From contig PNOG01000003.1 in the NCBI GenBank assembly GCA_013824685.1, positions 1 through 42,595 of the forward strand: a stretch of DNA of 42,595 nucleotides, in the 5' to 3' direction. This DNA is from Coprothermobacter sp. Its GTDB lineage: Bacteria > Caldisericota > Caldisericia > Cryosericales > Cryosericaceae. Positions 41,485-42,595 of this stretch are shown here, piece by piece; within the stretch, counting starts at the first letter, position 1, and each line of letters begins with the position of its first letter. The notes under the pieces were generated by a model. It saw only the letters and a program-made list of their open reading frames with translations. It did no database searches and was not told the DNA's origin. The position numbers were made by a program, and so were the translations under genes.

Positions 41485-41700
41485 ATGGTCAAGATTTGTT
41501 TCAACCAGTGGGACCTAGTTTGTGGCATGTTGCTCAACAATTATGAGGCCGAATACACGGAGGAGTTCGAAGGCAAGACCTACGGCTTCTGCAGCCAGTG
41601 GTGCAAGGACTCGTTTCACGGGAAACCCAAGAGGTACATTGAAATGCCCGGCTCACACAAAGGCGTGCCGACGCCCAGGGACGCTCCCGAGAAGCACTAG
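41485..41700 (+). CDS. YHS domain protein
   Basis: A 71-residue YHS/TRASH-like protein. Cys5, Cys13 (LVCGM), Cys36 and Cys40 (YGFCSQWCKDSF) are in the positions expected for metal ligands. The core EAEYTEEFEGKTYGFCSQWC is characteristic. YHS domains bind copper or other soft metals and often accompany or are fused to P1B-ATPases. The next gene is such an ATPase, so a copper chaperone or sensor role is likely. AAGGAG precedes the ATG; a strong hairpin follows. Confidence 0.88.
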   Translation: MVKICFNQWDLVCGMLLNNYEAEYTEEFEGKTYGFCSQWCKDSFHGKPKRYIEMPGSHKGVPTPRDAPEKH

Positions 41701-41726
41701 CACCGTCTACTATACCGTCTGAAACG

Positions 41727-41768
41727 ACGAGCGGCTCGGAGAAATCCGAGCCGCTCGTTCCATTCTAG
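41727..41768 (+). terminator. Terminator of the YHS gene
   Basis: ACGAGCGGCTCGGA (41727-41740) pairs with TCCGAGCCGCTCGT (41745-41758), 14 exact base pairs over a GAAA loop; TCCATTCTAG follows. Confidence 0.85.
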
Positions 41769-41872
41769 TCGCTTTGTCGTGCGAAACGACGACATGGGGG
41801 CAGGGGCCTGCCCATACGGCCCGATGCGGACAGGAATGGACTCTGCGCCACCGAGTCTCGTGCGCGGTAACG

Positions 41873-41900
41873 TTGAGTATGTGCAGCTTCGACATAGACT
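41873..41900 (+). promoter_or_regulatory. Promoter of the CopB-type ATPase gene
   Basis: TTGAGT (41873-41878), a 16-bp spacer and TAGACT (41895-41900), ~33 bases before the ATG. Confidence 0.55.
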
Positions 41901-41932
41901 GGCATTCATAAGCTAGTCGTGCGGAGGCACAC

Positions 41933-42595
41933 ATGGAAGACCGCGAGCACATGCATCACGATATTGCCGATGACATGCACTCAATGCATGAGGGAGGGCA
42001 CGACCACTCCGTAAATGCGGAGATGGCACATGATGGACACGAGATGGGTCCCGGCCATATGGGCCACGACGAACACCAGAGGCATGATCACCACGCTCAC
42101 ATGATCCGTGACTTCCAAAGCCGGTTCCTGGTCTGCCTGGTCCTGACCGTCCCGGTCCTGCTCCTGTCGGAGCCCGTGCAGATGCTGCTGCATCTTGGCA
42201 CGAAGCTGCAGTTCCCCGGTTCGACGTGGGTTTTGTTTGTGTTGTCAGCGTTCATCTATGTGTACGGTGGCATGCCCTTCCTCAAGGGGATGTTCGAGGA
42301 GCTCAAAGCCAGGACCCCCGGCATGATGACCCTCATTGCCATGGCAATCACGGTGGCCTTTGTCTACAGCGCTGCAGTCTCGTTGGGCCTTCAGGGCATG
42401 GTCTTCTACTGGGAGCTGGCGACGCTGATCGATATCATGCTGGTGGGTCACTGGCTGGAGATGAAGTCGGTAATGGGTGCCTCCCGAGCGCTGGAGAGCC
42501 TGGCACGACTCATGCCCTCTGATGCGCACGTGATCATGCCTGACGGTACCGTGATGGACCACCCGGTCGCTCACCTCGCGGCCGGGGACCGCGTA
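41933..42595 (+). CDS. copB: CopB-type copper P1B-ATPase (3' end cut by window)
   Basis: The frame opens at ATG 41933 behind GGAGG and is still open at 42595, giving 221 residues. The N-terminal ~58 residues are very rich in His and Met (EHMHHDIADDMHSMHEGGHD, then MGPGHMGHDEHQRHDHHAHM), as in CopB exporters, and lack the CxxC heavy-metal domain of CopA. Membrane helices follow, with YVYGGMPFLKGMFEELKART, GMMTLIAMAITVAFVYSAAV and FYWELATLIDIMLVGHWLEM, then the start of the actuator domain (LARLMPSDAHVIMPDG). The CPH and DKTGT motifs lie beyond the window. It probably exports copper or silver. Confidence 0.9.
   Translation, partial: MEDREHMHHDIADDMHSMHEGGHDHSVNAEMAHDGHEMGPGHMGHDEHQRHDHHAHMIRDFQSRFLVCLVLTVPVLLLSEPVQMLLHLGTKLQFPGSTWVLFVLSAFIYVYGGMPFLKGMFEELKARTPGMMTLIAMAITVAFVYSAAVSLGLQGMVFYWELATLIDIMLVGHWLEMKSVMGASRALESLARLMPSDAHVIMPDGTVMDHPVAHLAAGDRV

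Overview
The window is a 42.6 kb piece of a GC-rich bacterial chromosome (about 58-60% GC by eye). Starts are mostly ATG, with some GTG, behind clear AGGAGG-type Shine-Dalgarno sites. Many promoters match sigma-70 (TTGACA/TATACT, 16-17 bp spacing), and many genes end in GC-rich hairpins. Content fits a free-living heterotroph, probably anaerobic or facultative. It has an S-layer-anchored serine hydrolase, sugar uptake and glucan breakdown, a CoA-disulfide-reductase/TusA/DsrE sulfur fusion, flavodoxins and copper handling. No gene fixes the phylum. A deep-branching or Firmicutes-like lineage such as the Caldisericum/Cryosericum group is only a guess.

Layout. 0-5 kb: the 3' part of a beta-lactamase-family protein with three SLH repeats, two small minus-strand proteins (one highly acidic, one DUF4342), then a plus-strand AKR / DUF2804 / GNAT operon. 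5-7.1 kb: an LytR-CpsA-Psr protein, then a repeat-rich patch in which REPIN-like palindromes flank a GIY-YIG nuclease gene and supply the last codons and stop of two genes. 7.1-12.7 kb: an iron-ADH homologue lacking two metal ligands, a GNAT gene behind a 61-codon glycerol-dehydrogenase remnant, a flavin reductase, a rhodanese-like lipoprotein without the catalytic Cys, and an MFS/ChrB-like operon with a dyad operator. 12.9-16.5 kb: a less GC-rich accessory patch with a Bro-N antirepressor-type pair, a membrane protein/XRE regulator/quinone oxidoreductase operon with an operator over its -10, and a stranded tRNA or tmRNA 3' end.

16.5-28 kb: mostly housekeeping. It holds rlmN, gpmA, an ECF S component, membrane proteins, a flavodoxin, two cspA-type genes flanking an M32 carboxypeptidase and sharing a 5' leader hairpin, the 831-residue sulfur fusion, a tocopherol-cyclase-like protein and a toastrack protein. 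28.3-37.2 kb: a maltodextrin-type locus. It has a binding lipoprotein, two permeases, a cytoplasmic GH13 enzyme, a surface GH13 lipoprotein and a GT35 phosphorylase, with a perfect palindrome upstream and stacked hairpins between the binding-protein and first permease genes. An outside-to-inside route for alpha-glucans is inferred: surface cleavage, ABC import, then cytoplasmic hydrolysis and phosphorolysis. No ABC ATPase lies in the window. 37.2-42.6 kb: a membrane protein, asnA, a flavodoxin, a frameshifted membrane gene, a DUF3221-like lipoprotein, and a YHS protein followed by the start of a His/Met-rich CopB-type P-ATPase cut by the window end.
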